Of a stretch of 64,000 bases of DNA, positions 11,252-19,870 are shown in pieces. Positions within the stretch are counted from its first letter, which is position 1, and every line of letters begins with the position of its first letter. The notes under the pieces are model-generated. The model saw only the letters and a program-made list of their open reading frames with translations. It did no database searches and was not told where the DNA came from. The position numbers and the translations under genes are program-made. The DNA is from Polyangium fumosum (GTDB lineage Bacteria > Myxococcota_A > Polyangia > Polyangiales > Polyangiaceae): the NCBI RefSeq assembly GCF_005144585.1, contig NZ_SSMQ01000037.1, positions 1 through 64,000 on the forward strand, read 5' to 3'.

Positions 11252-12655
11252 TCAGGCGATCTCGAGCTTGTCGTTCGGCGCCGGGATCACGATCGAGCCG
11301 TGCCCCCGCTCGCGCATCTTGTCCGCGAGCACGCGTTGCGGCTGGGGCTCGCCGTGCACGAGGGCAATCGTCCCGGCCGGGCCCCGCGCGCGGCAAGCAT
11401 CCGCGTAGGCGACGAGATCCCGCTGATCGGCGTGCGCGCTGAAGCCGTTCAGGACCACGACGTCGGCACGGCGCTCGCGCTCGACGCCGAAGATGCGGAC
11501 GCGCGCGCGTCGCTCCACGAGCCTGCGGCCGAGCGTGTGTTGCGCCTGGTAGCCCACGATGAGCACGGTGTTCCGCGGATCCTCCACGCCGTTCTTCAGG
11601 TGATGGAGGATCCGGCCGGCCTCGCACATGCCACTCGCCGAGATGATGATCGCGCTGCCTTCGCCGCCGAGCTGCTTGCTGCGCTCCTTGTCCTCGACGT
11701 ACTCGAGGTCCTCGAAGTCGAAGGGCGTGTCGGTGCCGCGGAGCAGCGCGCGTGCCTCGGCGTCGTAACACTCGGGGTGGAGCTTGAAGACGTCCGTGAT
11801 GCGGACCGTGAGCGGCGAGTCGACATAGACCGGGACACGCGGGATCTGCCCGGCCTTGCGGAGCTTCTTCAGCGCGAAGATCACCTCCTGCGCGCGCTCG
11901 AGTGCGAACGAGGGGATGAAGACCTTGCCGCCGCGCGCCACGGTGCGCGTGACGACACGCGCGAGGTCGTCCTCCATCTTGTCGACGCCGTCGTGCAGGC
12001 GATCGCCGTAGGTGCTCTCCGTGATGAGGACGTCGGCGCCCTCGGGGACCTCGGGATCACGCAGGATGGGCCGCCCAGCGCGGCCAAGATCCCCGGTGAA
12101 GACGAGGCGCCGTTTCTTCCCGCGCTCTTCGAGGTCGAGCACCGTGATCGCGCTGCCGAGCACGTGCCCGGCGTCGAAGAAGGTCAGGCGCACGCCGTCG
12201 GCGATGGGGATCGAGCGGTGGTAGGGGACCGAGACGAACCGCGAGATCGCGTCGAGCACGTCCTCCTCGCCGTAGATCGGTTCGACGAGCTCGTCCTCAC
12301 GGCCCTCGCGCACGGATTGCTTGTTCAGGTACCGCGCGTCGGCCTGCTGGATCGCCGCCGCGTCGCGGAGCATGAGCGCCGCGAGATCCCGCGTGGCCGG
12401 CGTCGCGTACACGAGGCCGTCGAAGCCGTTTTTCGCGAGCATGGGCAGCGCGCCCGAGTGATCGATGTGCGCGTGGGAGAGGACCACGGCCGAGACCTCG
12501 CGCGCGGGCACGCGCAGGCGGCGGTTGTACTCGAACGACTCGCGCCGCCGCCCCTGGAACAGGCCGCAGTCGAGCAGCACGGTGGCGTGCTCCGTGCGGA
12601 CGACGTGCATCGATCCGGTGACGGTCTGCGCCGCGCCGACGAACTGGATGTCCAC
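11252..12655 (-). CDS. MBL-fold / beta-CASP ribonuclease-like hydrolase
   Basis: A 467-residue metallo-beta-lactamase-fold enzyme of the RNA-processing beta-CASP group (YSH1/CPSF-73-like in bacteria). The zinc motif HAHIDHSG is at residues 61-68, with GDLGR and further His/Asp ligands downstream. SASGMCEAGRILHH and the late VNGFSAHAD-type segment (VVLNGFSAHADQRD) are typical of beta-CASP and RMMBL domains. It is probably an endo- or exoribonuclease; the substrate is unknown. It follows the TonB-receptor gene by 9 bp on the same strand, so the two are likely co-transcribed. It is convergent with selA. Confidence 0.9.
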   Translation of the reverse strand: MDIQFVGAAQTVTGSMHVVRTEHATVLLDCGLFQGRRRESFEYNRRLRVPAREVSAVVLSHAHIDHSGALPMLAKNGFDGLVYATPATRDLAALMLRDAAAIQQADARYLNKQSVREGREDELVEPIYGEEDVLDAISRFVSVPYHRSIPIADGVRLTFFDAGHVLGSAITVLDLEERGKKRRLVFTGDLGRAGRPILRDPEVPEGADVLITESTYGDRLHDGVDKMEDDLARVVTRTVARGGKVFIPSFALERAQEVIFALKKLRKAGQIPRVPVYVDSPLTVRITDVFKLHPECYDAEARALLRGTDTPFDFEDLEYVEDKERSKQLGGEGSAIIISASGMCEAGRILHHLKNGVEDPRNTVLIVGYQAQHTLGRRLVERRARVRIFGVERERRADVVVLNGFSAHADQRDLVAYADACRARGPAGTIALVHGEPQPQRVLADKMRERGHGSIVIPAPNDKLEIA

Positions 12656-12664
12656 GCAAAACCT

Positions 12665-15310
12665 CTACAGCGTGTGCTGGAAGAAGCCCATGACCCGGCG
12701 CCCGACGCGGTTGCCGAAGGGGTGCATCTGCGGCGCTTCGTCGGTGAGGCCCGAGAGCGCGTTGTAGACGACGAGCGAGACCTCGCCGGTCGTGCTGGCG
12801 ATCGGGAAACGCCACCCGATGCGACCGTTCAGGAGCGCGTAGCCGGGGATGTCGAAGGTCTGGACCTGGATGCCCGAGAGCGTGGCGACCTGCTCGGCCC
12901 AGGTCTGCGCCGACTGGTAGTGGAAGGTGATCTCGCCGTCGATGCCGGGCTTCGTGCGGAGCTGGACGCCGGCGTTGATCTTGTGCCGGCTCGTGCGCTG
13001 ATCCGTCGGCGCCGAGCAGCCGTCCGGCAGCTCCTGCGACGAGACGTTCAGCGCGTAGTTCGCGAAGAGGTCGAGGCCCTCGATCGGGTAGACGCGCGTG
13101 CCGACCTCGCCGCCGAAGACGTTCTGGATGTCGCAGCGGTTGAGCCAGCCGCCGAAGCCGACCGTGTACCGCCCCGTCTCCGGGTTGAGCCCGCCGAGCC
13201 CGTCGGCACGGTTCGCCAGCGTGAGCGGCCGCTCGCCGGCGAGCGCGATCAGGTCCGTGACGCGGTTGTAGTAGGCGGTCGCTTCGAACTCGAAGCGATC
13301 GCTCATCTGGTTCAGGTAGCTCGCCTCGGCCGTGATGATGCTCTCGGGCCGGAGGCGGAAGGCCGTGTCTTCGTAGCGCTGCGACGCCGAGATGAGCTCG
13401 GCGCCCGGGAGCTGGAGCTGGATCGGCAGGTCGAGGTACGACTCGAGGAAGGTCGTGTTGCGGAAGGCGGTCGAGCCGCTCACGCGGATCGACTGGAGGT
13501 CGGTCGGCTTGATGATGACCGAGCCGCGCGGCGAGACCTTCACGGTCTGGAGGTAGGGCACGTAGTCGGCGCGGCCGGAGACGACGAGCTGCACGGACTT
13601 GCCGAAGCGCAGCGTGTCCTGGAGGAAGAGCGAGCCCCAGTTCTCGATCGGCGTCTCGTCCTGGAGGTACGTCCAGGTGATCGACTTCATGCGGTACGCA
13701 GCGCCGCCGCGGAGGCTGTGCTCGACGGACTTCGGCCACGTGACGTCCTTGAAGAAGTTGAGCTCAGCGTCGACGACGTTCTGGTTCGCCTGGCTCGGGA
13801 AGAGCGTGTGGCCGTAGTAGTCGTGGTTCGACGACGTCTGCGCGGCGACCCGCGCGTAAAAGACGCGCGCGGAAAAGTTTTCGGTCTTGAAGAGCGCCGT
13901 GATGTCGGCGTTGTCGAAGCGGGCGCGGTAGTCGTTGAACGGGCCGATGCCGTAGACGTCGAGGTCGCTGCGCGCGAAGCCGCCGCCGACCTGCAGCTCG
14001 CGGTTGTTCTTGAAGCGCTGCGCGAGGCGGATGTCGACGCGCAGGTTCTCCGCGCCGAGGTTCTGGTTCGGGTCGAAGACCTGGATGTCCTCGCGGCCGT
14101 TCTGCACCTCGCGCGTCCACCGCGGGTAACGCGTGTAGCCGACCGACGCGCGGTAGCCGAGGTCGCCGTCGCGCCCCGTGGCCCACGCCGAGCCGTAGCC
14201 CTGGCCGGTGTCGCCGTAGCCGACGCGGAAGCCCGTGCGGCCCTCGCCCGGCGCGATGGTGATGATGTTGACGACGCCGGCGAACGCGTTGGCGCCGTAG
14301 AGCGCGGAGCCAGGGCCCCGCACGACCTCGATGCGCTCGATCTGGTCGACGTCGATCGAGAGCGTCTCCCAGAACGTCGAGCCGAGGATGTCGAGGTACG
14401 CGGGCCGCTGCCCGTTGATGAGCACGAGCAGCTTGTTCGCGAGGCGGCTGTTGAAGCCGCGCATCGAGACGTTCGTGTCGCCGCCCGTGATTTGCATGAC
14501 GTCCATGCCGGGCACACGACGCAAGAGCTCGGGGATGCGCGTGATGCCCGAGAGGCGGATGTCCTGCCGCGTGATGATGGTCGTGGAGTTCGGCGAGTCG
14601 AGCGGGCTCTGGGCGCCGCGCGAGGCCGTGATGACGGTCTCGCGGTAGACGTCCTCGTCGCGCGCCTTGCCGACGAGCTTGTTCACGTCGGCCTGCGCCT
14701 GCGCGTCGCCGGGCTTGGTGTCGCCGGGCTTCGTATCGCCAGGGGTATCGCCGGGCTTGGTGTCGCCGGGCTTCGTATCGCCGGGCTTGGTGTCGCCGGG
14801 TTTCGTATCGCCGGGCTTGTCTTCCCCGGGTTTGGCGTCGCCGGGTTTGGTGTCGCCCTCGTTGGTCTTCGCCGGCTCGGTGGTCTTGGTCTGCTCGGCG
14901 CGCTGCAGGGCGAGCTTCTCTTCGAGCTGCTTCAGGACCTGCGCGGACTCGGCGCGGTCGGGCGGATCGGACGCGACGTACTGCTTGTACGCGTTGATGG
15001 CCTGTTCGAGGTTGCCGGCCTCGGCGTGCGCGCGCGCGATGTTGAAGAGGACGTTCGGGTGCGGGAGGATTTCCTGCGCGCGCTCGAGCTCCTTGATGCC
15101 CTCGGGGTAGTTGCCCTTGCTGATGAGCTCCATGCCCGCGCGGAAGTGCCGTCGCGCCTCGGTGCGCGCGTCGGCCATCGCAGGGCCCGCGGCGAGGGCC
15201 GTGGCGCAGGCGAGGGCGAGCGCGACGAGCGCGCGCGAGCGGCGCGAGCGTCGTGGTTCCTTGGAGGCAGAGGGCGCGTCACGGTGGGCGGATGAGGGCT
15301 CGGACGACAT
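12665..15310 (-). CDS. TonB-dependent receptor with N-terminal TPR domain and DTKPG linker
   Basis: An 881-residue outer-membrane receptor. After a signal peptide (cleavage near residue 46) come TPR-like helices (about 50-140; FRAGMELISKGNYPEGIKEL), then a charged linker of DTKPG repeats (153-202). The plug domain begins at about 222 (ETVITASRGAQSP, LLRRVPGMDVMQITGGD, RGPGSALYGANAFAGVVNI), and a beta-barrel ends in a TL dipeptide. TPR-receptor fusions may recruit the periplasmic energising apparatus; this is inference. The substrate is unknown. ATG 15310 has GAGGAA 7 nt upstream. It is followed by the MBL gene and preceded by a kinase on the same strand. Confidence 0.9.
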   Translation of the reverse strand: MSSEPSSAHRDAPSASKEPRRSRRSRALVALALACATALAAGPAMADARTEARRHFRAGMELISKGNYPEGIKELERAQEILPHPNVLFNIARAHAEAGNLEQAINAYKQYVASDPPDRAESAQVLKQLEEKLALQRAEQTKTTEPAKTNEGDTKPGDAKPGEDKPGDTKPGDTKPGDTKPGDTKPGDTPGDTKPGDTKPGDAQAQADVNKLVGKARDEDVYRETVITASRGAQSPLDSPNSTTIITRQDIRLSGITRIPELLRRVPGMDVMQITGGDTNVSMRGFNSRLANKLLVLINGQRPAYLDILGSTFWETLSIDVDQIERIEVVRGPGSALYGANAFAGVVNIITIAPGEGRTGFRVGYGDTGQGYGSAWATGRDGDLGYRASVGYTRYPRWTREVQNGREDIQVFDPNQNLGAENLRVDIRLAQRFKNNRELQVGGGFARSDLDVYGIGPFNDYRARFDNADITALFKTENFSARVFYARVAAQTSSNHDYYGHTLFPSQANQNVVDAELNFFKDVTWPKSVEHSLRGGAAYRMKSITWTYLQDETPIENWGSLFLQDTLRFGKSVQLVVSGRADYVPYLQTVKVSPRGSVIIKPTDLQSIRVSGSTAFRNTTFLESYLDLPIQLQLPGAELISASQRYEDTAFRLRPESIITAEASYLNQMSDRFEFEATAYYNRVTDLIALAGERPLTLANRADGLGGLNPETGRYTVGFGGWLNRCDIQNVFGGEVGTRVYPIEGLDLFANYALNVSSQELPDGCSAPTDQRTSRHKINAGVQLRTKPGIDGEITFHYQSAQTWAEQVATLSGIQVQTFDIPGYALLNGRIGWRFPIASTTGEVSLVVYNALSGLTDEAPQMHPFGNRVGRRVMGFFQHTL
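14705..14854 (-). repeat. In-frame DTKPG repeat tract (15-bp units, 30-bp super-repeat)
   Basis: About ten 15-bp units encode D-T/A-K-P-G in the linker of the TPR/TonB receptor. Neighbouring units alternate between two synonymous codings, so the DNA repeats with a 30-bp period, which points to expansion by duplication of a two-unit block. One unit has lost codons (DTPGDTKPG). The tract is likely length-variable between strains. Confidence 0.9.
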
Positions 15311-15387
15311 GGCGGTTCCTCGGGGGCAAACCGCACTCTACACGAGCATTCACCCGCCCTGATCGCCATTTCGGCGGAGCACGCGCG

Positions 15388-17103
15388 TCAGTAAGGATTG
15401 CCTTTGTAAGGGTCCGGCTTGTAGTTCGGATCCTTGTTCCCGCCGGTCTTCGTCGTGGCGGGCGCGGTGCGCACGGTGCCCGCGGCGGCGTCGAGCGTGA
15501 CCTTCACCTTCTCCTCGACGACCGTGACCTTGATGGTCTTCGACTGGTAGCCCTTCTTCGACAGCGTGAGGCTGTGCACGACGTCGGCGGCGGCGCCGGC
15601 GCCGCGGAACGTCACGTCGCAGGGCGTGCCCCCGCAGAGCGTCTCGTTGCCCTCCATGACGCTCGCGCCGGAAGGATCACTCTCGATGTGCACCACGCGA
15701 TCGCCGGGACGCGCGGGCGTCTGCGGCGCGGCCTGCGTGGGCGTGGGCGGCGGCGTCGTCGCGGGCGAGGCGCTCCCCGCCGTCGTCTCGCCGGAGCCGC
15801 GCGTCTGCGTGAGCGTGATGATGATGCCCACGAAGCCGAGCACGAGCACGCCCGTGATCAACATGAAGCGCCGCTTGCCGCTCTGGCCGGCGAGCGTGTC
15901 GGGGTCGGGCAGGGACATCGGCTGCGAGGCCGCGAGCGGATCGGGGAGCGTGCTCGGGCTGCTGAAGCCGAGCGCCGCAGGGCGCGCGCCGGAGAGCGAG
16001 AGCGACGAGAGCGACGTCGAAGGGCCGCTGTCCCCAGGCGGACCCGAGGGGCGGCGCATCGGGCCCGAGAGGCCGGTCGTGTCGCCGGGCGGGAGGCTGT
16101 CGAGGTTCCGCGCGCGGAACGCGCCGGTATGCGCGTAGGGCTGGTACGGCCCCGTCATCATCTCCTCGGCGCCGCCGCCACAACGCTTCAGCGCAGAGAG
16201 CAGCTCGTCCATGCTCGCGAAGCGGCGCTGCGGATCTTTCTCGAGACAGCGGAGGACGATCGCCTCCATCTCCTCGGAGATCACGAGGTTCGGGTTGTAG
16301 TGGATCATCGGCGGCGGCAGGTCGTTCACGTGCGCCATCAGCGTGCCGACGCCGGGGCCCTTGTCGAAGGGCACCTTGCTGCAGAGCATCTCGTAGAGCA
16401 TCACGCCGAGCGAGTAGATGTCGGTGCGCGCCGAGACCTCCGCGCCCACGATCTGCTCGGGCGCCATGTACTTCGGCGAGCCCATGAACAGGCCTTGCTG
16501 CGTGAGGTCCTCCGCCTCGCCGGTCACGTCCTTGACGAGGCCGAAGTCGAGGACCTTGACGTTGTCCCGTTCGTCGCCGTGTTGCGCCAGGAGCACGTTG
16601 CCCGGCTTGAGATCCCGGTGCACGACGCCGATCTGGTGCGCCTCGCGCAGCGAGCGGCAGATCTGCCGGGCGATGTGGCAGGTGCGGCCCTCGGCGAACG
16701 GGCCTTCCTCGCGCAGCACGCGGTGGAGCGTCTTGCCGTCGACGAACTCCATCGCGATGTAATAGATGTCGTCGCTCTGCCCGTAATCGAACACGGTGAC
16801 GGTGTTCGGGTGCGTGAGCTTCGCGGCGATCGACGCTTCGAGGAAGAAGCGCTTGTGGAACTCCGGATCGCGGTCGCCCTCGTACTTCGGGGAGAGGACC
16901 TTCAAGGCGCAGATGCGTCCGAGCGGCGCTTGCTCGGCCCGGTACACCTTGCCCATGCCGCCGCGGGCGATGACGCCGACGATCTTGAAGCGACCGCCGA
17001 TGGTCATCCCGATGAGGGGATCCGGCGCGGCCCCCTTCGGGTCATCGACGCCCTCCGCCTGCTGGTCTTGTCGGGACGCGCCCATATGTGGAACCTGGGC
17101 CAT
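15388..17103 (-). CDS. Hanks-type Ser/Thr protein kinase with PEGA-like C-terminal domain
   Basis: A 571-residue membrane-anchored kinase. The glycine loop ARGGMGKVY and ATP lysine (CALKVL, Lys68) are followed by VVHRDLKPGN, LDFGLVK and MAPEQ. After a Pro/Ser-rich linker there is one membrane helix (MLITGVLVLGFVGIIITLTQ), then an extracytoplasmic PEGA-like domain (about 480-550; DPSGASVMEGNETLCGGTPC). ATG 17103 was chosen because GAGGA lies upstream; a longer frame adds only 18 residues. It lies 77 bp upstream of the TonB-receptor gene on the same strand and may phosphorylate products of this cluster; this is inference. Confidence 0.93.
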   Translation of the reverse strand: MAQVPHMGASRQDQQAEGVDDPKGAAPDPLIGMTIGGRFKIVGVIARGGMGKVYRAEQAPLGRICALKVLSPKYEGDRDPEFHKRFFLEASIAAKLTHPNTVTVFDYGQSDDIYYIAMEFVDGKTLHRVLREEGPFAEGRTCHIARQICRSLREAHQIGVVHRDLKPGNVLLAQHGDERDNVKVLDFGLVKDVTGEAEDLTQQGLFMGSPKYMAPEQIVGAEVSARTDIYSLGVMLYEMLCSKVPFDKGPGVGTLMAHVNDLPPPMIHYNPNLVISEEMEAIVLRCLEKDPQRRFASMDELLSALKRCGGGAEEMMTGPYQPYAHTGAFRARNLDSLPPGDTTGLSGPMRRPSGPPGDSGPSTSLSSLSLSGARPAALGFSSPSTLPDPLAASQPMSLPDPDTLAGQSGKRRFMLITGVLVLGFVGIIITLTQTRGSGETTAGSASPATTPPPTPTQAAPQTPARPGDRVVHIESDPSGASVMEGNETLCGGTPCDVTFRGAGAAADVVHSLTLSKKGYQSKTIKVTVVEEKVKVTLDAAAGTVRTAPATTKTGGNKDPNYKPDPYKGNPY

Positions 17104-17228
17104 CGGGTTTGGATCCTCGGCGAGCGGCGGCCCCCAAAGGCACGCTCGGGTGCGCACAAAGTCTGCCGGTCGCGCGCTCTTGTGTCAATTCTGCTGACCA
17201 CCTGCCCCGGTGAGGAGGGCGAGGGGGG

Positions 17229-17849
17229 TCAGCCGAGCGAGGTTCGTCCGGGGGGCGTGGGGGTCGAGGGAACGACCTGCCCCGAAGCAGGGCCCGGGCC
17301 CGGCGGCGGCGTCGAGGGGTTGATGGGCGCCCGCGGCGCCGAGGGCGGCGCGTCCGCCACGACGGCGTCGGGGAGGGTGATTTCCATCCCGACCCCGCGC
17401 GGCATGGGCGCAGCCTTGGGGATCACCGGAACCTGCACGGAAGGCGGAGTCACGGCGAGCATCGCAGGCGTGCTCACCTTGCCCGAGGCCAGCGGGCGCG
17501 TGTCCGAGCCCTCCACGAGCACACCGTCGACCTCCATCATGAGCGTCGCAGACGTGACCACGATGTGCCGGCCGAGGCGCTTGACGAGCAGGACCGCGCG
17601 CGCGCCGGCCGACCATCGCGGCAGGACACGCGCCTTGTCGGACTCCTCGTCGACGAGCCACCCGACGAGCTCCGAGCCGACGAGCTGGGACGACGTCGCG
17701 GCCACGAGCTTGCCCGCGACCAGGCGATATCGGCTGTTCTTCGTCTCGAAGACACGATCACCGGCCACGTCCGGGCGTAGCCTTCCCTCGAGGAAGGCGT
17801 CGATGCTCACGCGGACGACGCGATCGCTGTCGGGCTCGAGGAAGTTCAT
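17229..17849 (-). CDS. Hypothetical protein with Pro-rich tail
   Basis: A protein of 206 residues that I do not recognise. The first 125 residues look like a compact alpha/beta domain (DRVVRVSIDAFLEGRLRPDV, LVDEESDKARVLPRW). The rest is low-complexity, rich in Pro and Ala, and ends in PPGRTSLG. There is no signal peptide or membrane helix. ATG 17849 has GGGAGG just upstream; ATG 17861 would add four residues. It is on the same strand as the kinase at 15388-17103 and 125 bp upstream of it, so it may be the first gene of that transcript. Confidence 0.6.
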   Translation of the reverse strand: MNFLEPDSDRVVRVSIDAFLEGRLRPDVAGDRVFETKNSRYRLVAGKLVAATSSQLVGSELVGWLVDEESDKARVLPRWSAGARAVLLVKRLGRHIVVTSATLMMEVDGVLVEGSDTRPLASGKVSTPAMLAVTPPSVQVPVIPKAAPMPRGVGMEITLPDAVVADAPPSAPRAPINPSTPPPGPGPASGQVVPSTPTPPGRTSLG

Positions 17850-17932
17850 GACGCCTCCCATGGGGGCACCCCGTCCTGCCTCGATTATCACGCCCTGTCA
17901 CGGAGATACATCCCCCGACGTGCGGATGCCGA

Positions 17933-17967
17933 GAGACCATCCGGCCGGCGTTCGGCCGCATGGTCTC
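17933..17967 (-). terminator. Hairpin downstream of the riboswitch-controlled lipoprotein gene
   Basis: GAGACCAT and ATGGTCTC form an 8-bp outer stem with an inner GGCCG/CGGCC stem. It lies 34 bp after the stop of the lipoprotein gene at 18001. There is no T-tract, so it is either a GC-rich terminator or a 3-prime-end stabilising hairpin. Confidence 0.5.
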
Positions 17968-18000
17968 CCGGGCTACCACTTGCGCGGGATCCGCAGGAGA

Positions 18001-19200
18001 TCAGGGAACGCGGGCCACGACTGCGAGGACCGTGTCCATGCCACGTTGCCCGGCTACCCAGAGCCGATCCTGGTCGTCCGTGAAGAAGGGGAGCGACGCG
18101 CCGGGCGTGGCCGCCGAGAGGAAGACGCCGGGCGTGCCCTCGGCGACGACGGCCCCGTTCTCCACGCGGTAGCGCTGCGCGACGACGTCGAGCGCGTCGA
18201 AGGTCGTTCCGTCGACGGGCTGGAACGCGAGCACGCCGGCGTCATCCGCGCCGGGCGCGATCGCGGCGAGGCTGCCCGCGTACCCCGGCAGCTTGAAGAG
18301 CGACGCGCCGGCCGTGGGCCCCGTGCCCCGCGCGACCTTCTCCGCCGCGTACCCGCGCGCATCTTGATCGCCGTTCGCCTCCGACATGATCACGAAGACG
18401 TTGCCCGCGTGATCCGCGGCGATGGGGCCGGACGCGACGCCGAACGTGTCGACCGGCAGCGGCGCGCTGCACGTCATGTCGCCGTCGGGCACGAGCCGGG
18501 GCATCGACGCTGCCGTGCCGCAGGCGTCGGCCGCGTAGAGCGCGTTCGTCTTCGTCGCAGCGTCGTTCACGGCCGAGATCCCCGTGTAGAGCAGCCGCCC
18601 GAGCGTCCCGTCGCCCACGCCGACGCCCGCGTAGAACCCGTTTACCGGGTAACGCGCCGCGACGAGCGTGCCGTCGAGCAGGACGATCTCGCCCGTGAGA
18701 TCGGAGGCCGTGTACGAGATGACCGTCCAGTCGAAGAAGGGCAGATCGATCGCTTGAGCTCCAAGGAACGTCATCGCTGGGTTCTTCGTGTCGACGTCGT
18801 TCGTCGTGAGGGTGAGCTTGCCTGTCGCACCGGCGGGCGGCGTGAGGCGCTCGATCGTCACGGAGCCGGGCGCGGGCGCGGGGCTCACCGCGACCGGGCC
18901 GCCGTGGCGCCCCCACGTCGAGGGCGCGCCGACGACCGCGTCGGATTCGTAGAGCCCGACGACGCAGAACCCTGCGTCCTTCACGGTGAAAAGATCTGCG
19001 TACGTCGAAGGGTCGAGGCACGCGCTGCCACCCCCACCACCCGCGCCGCCATTCCCACCCGCGCCGCCGCTCCCACCGCTGCCGCCGTTGCCGCCGCTGC
19101 CGTTCCCGTCGTCGCTGCACGCGACCAACATCAAGCTCGCGCCGAGCGCGAGGGCGAGCGCGAGCCGCGTGCTCAGTCGGCGTTTCGATTCGTCGTTCAT
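18001..19200 (-). CDS. Cobalamin-riboswitch-controlled lipoprotein, beta-propeller-like
   Basis: A 399-residue predicted lipoprotein. The signal peptide ends in LGASLMLVAC, so Cys28 would be lipidated, followed by a flexible Gly/Ser/Asn-rich spacer (about 33-57). The mature part has recurrent beta-rich segments such as SGPIAADHAGNVFVIMS and FFTDDQDRLWVAGQ, the look of propeller blades. I recognise no named family. ATG 19200 follows a GGAGA site. The 5-prime leader carries a cobalamin riboswitch, so expression should fall when B12 is plentiful. A role in cobalamin or cobalt acquisition at the cell surface, comparable to the propeller lipoprotein BtuG of Bacteroides, is inferred. Confidence 0.75.
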   Translation of the reverse strand: MNDESKRRLSTRLALALALGASLMLVACSDDGNGSGGNGGSGGSGGAGGNGGAGGGGGSACLDPSTYADLFTVKDAGFCVVGLYESDAVVGAPSTWGRHGGPVAVSPAPAPGSVTIERLTPPAGATGKLTLTTNDVDTKNPAMTFLGAQAIDLPFFDWTVISYTASDLTGEIVLLDGTLVAARYPVNGFYAGVGVGDGTLGRLLYTGISAVNDAATKTNALYAADACGTAASMPRLVPDGDMTCSAPLPVDTFGVASGPIAADHAGNVFVIMSEANGDQDARGYAAEKVARGTGPTAGASLFKLPGYAGSLAAIAPGADDAGVLAFQPVDGTTFDALDVVAQRYRVENGAVVAEGTPGVFLSAATPGASLPFFTDDQDRLWVAGQRGMDTVLAVVARVP

Positions 19201-19245
19201 GTTCGTCTCCGTATGGGCGACACACCCGCGCCCTCGGGTCTCGTG

Positions 19246-19267
19246 GGCGGGATCGAACGATCCCGCC
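19246..19267 (-). promoter_or_regulatory. Hairpin between cobalamin riboswitch and start codon (possible expression platform)
   Basis: GGCGGGATCG and CGATCCCGCC form a perfect 10-bp inverted repeat with only TT between, about 45 bp before the ATG of the lipoprotein gene. It lies downstream of the B12 box. No T-tract follows, so translational or Rho-linked control is as likely as termination. Confidence 0.5.
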
Positions 19268-19349
19268 GAAGAGCGGCGCCGGCGTGGGCATGGACGGAGA
19301 GACACGGACGCGAGGGCCCCCCCGCCGCATGCTCCACCCCGGAGACCGC

Positions 19350-19565
19350 GATCGGGCCTCGACGCAGCAGGTTTCCTGGCTCCCGGATCGTCCTCGGGCG
19401 GACCTTCCCACGCGTTCGCGCCTCCCTGGCTCGCACCAGCGAGGCGCTCTTCGCGCAGTGGTTCTTCCGCCTTCGTCCCCGGCTACAGTGGCGGGGGCCG
19501 CGCCGGCATGATCACCGGCTTCCCTGTTGTCCGGCGCGCGCGTTCGATGAGCCTTCGCTCGGCGC
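19350..19565 (-). promoter_or_regulatory. Cobalamin (B12) riboswitch
   Basis: Read on the minus strand, the leader has AACAGGGAAGCCGGTG (around 19510-19526), then CGCCACTGTA (at 19484-19493), and the B12 box AGCCAGGAAACCTGC (revcomp of 19367-19381). These appear in the order and spacing of the adenosylcobalamin/cobalamin riboswitch class. The only gene downstream is the lipoprotein at 18001-19200, about 150 bp away. Outer boundaries are estimated. Confidence 0.9.
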
Positions 19566-19870
19566 ACGCGCGCGCCCACTGCTCGAGATCGGCGGGCCCC
19601 TGAACTTGCATCCCGGGGTCCGCACGGGGCGGCGTAGGCGATGAACGAGCGTGCAGTCAAGAAGAGGTTCATCGACCGGAGCGCTCGCTCACTCGATGGC
19701 CTTTCGGGCGTGGGGAGGCGGCCACGGGGGGGCCACAATGGACAGGGGAGGGGGGTACGTACGAGAGGGGCCACGGGCCACCCGGACCACGAGATGGGCC
19801 CGGACCGACCCCGAAACCGCGGAAAACGCTTGTTCGCGCGGGGAAGGTACTCGTTCTTGAAAAGGACTCG
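19566..19870. other. Intergenic region without recognised gene
   Basis: About 300 bp between the riboswitch and the plus-strand kinase. It must hold the promoters for both divergent transcripts. It contains GGGG-rich runs, but I see no clear -35/-10 pair, no sigma-54 site and no coding frame I would support. Confidence 0.5.

Noticed and set aside
11300-15295. 1331-residue plus-strand frame
   Set aside because: Shadow of the MBL hydrolase and TonB-receptor genes, with low-complexity Arg/Val/Asp composition.
17862-18000. T-rich intrinsic terminator after the lipoprotein gene
   Set aside because: A hairpin is present, but the minus-strand sequence after it is G-rich, so a classical intrinsic terminator is not supported.
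15253-19644. 1463-residue plus-strand frame
   Set aside because: Shadow of the kinase, unknown and lipoprotein genes; it also runs through the riboswitch.
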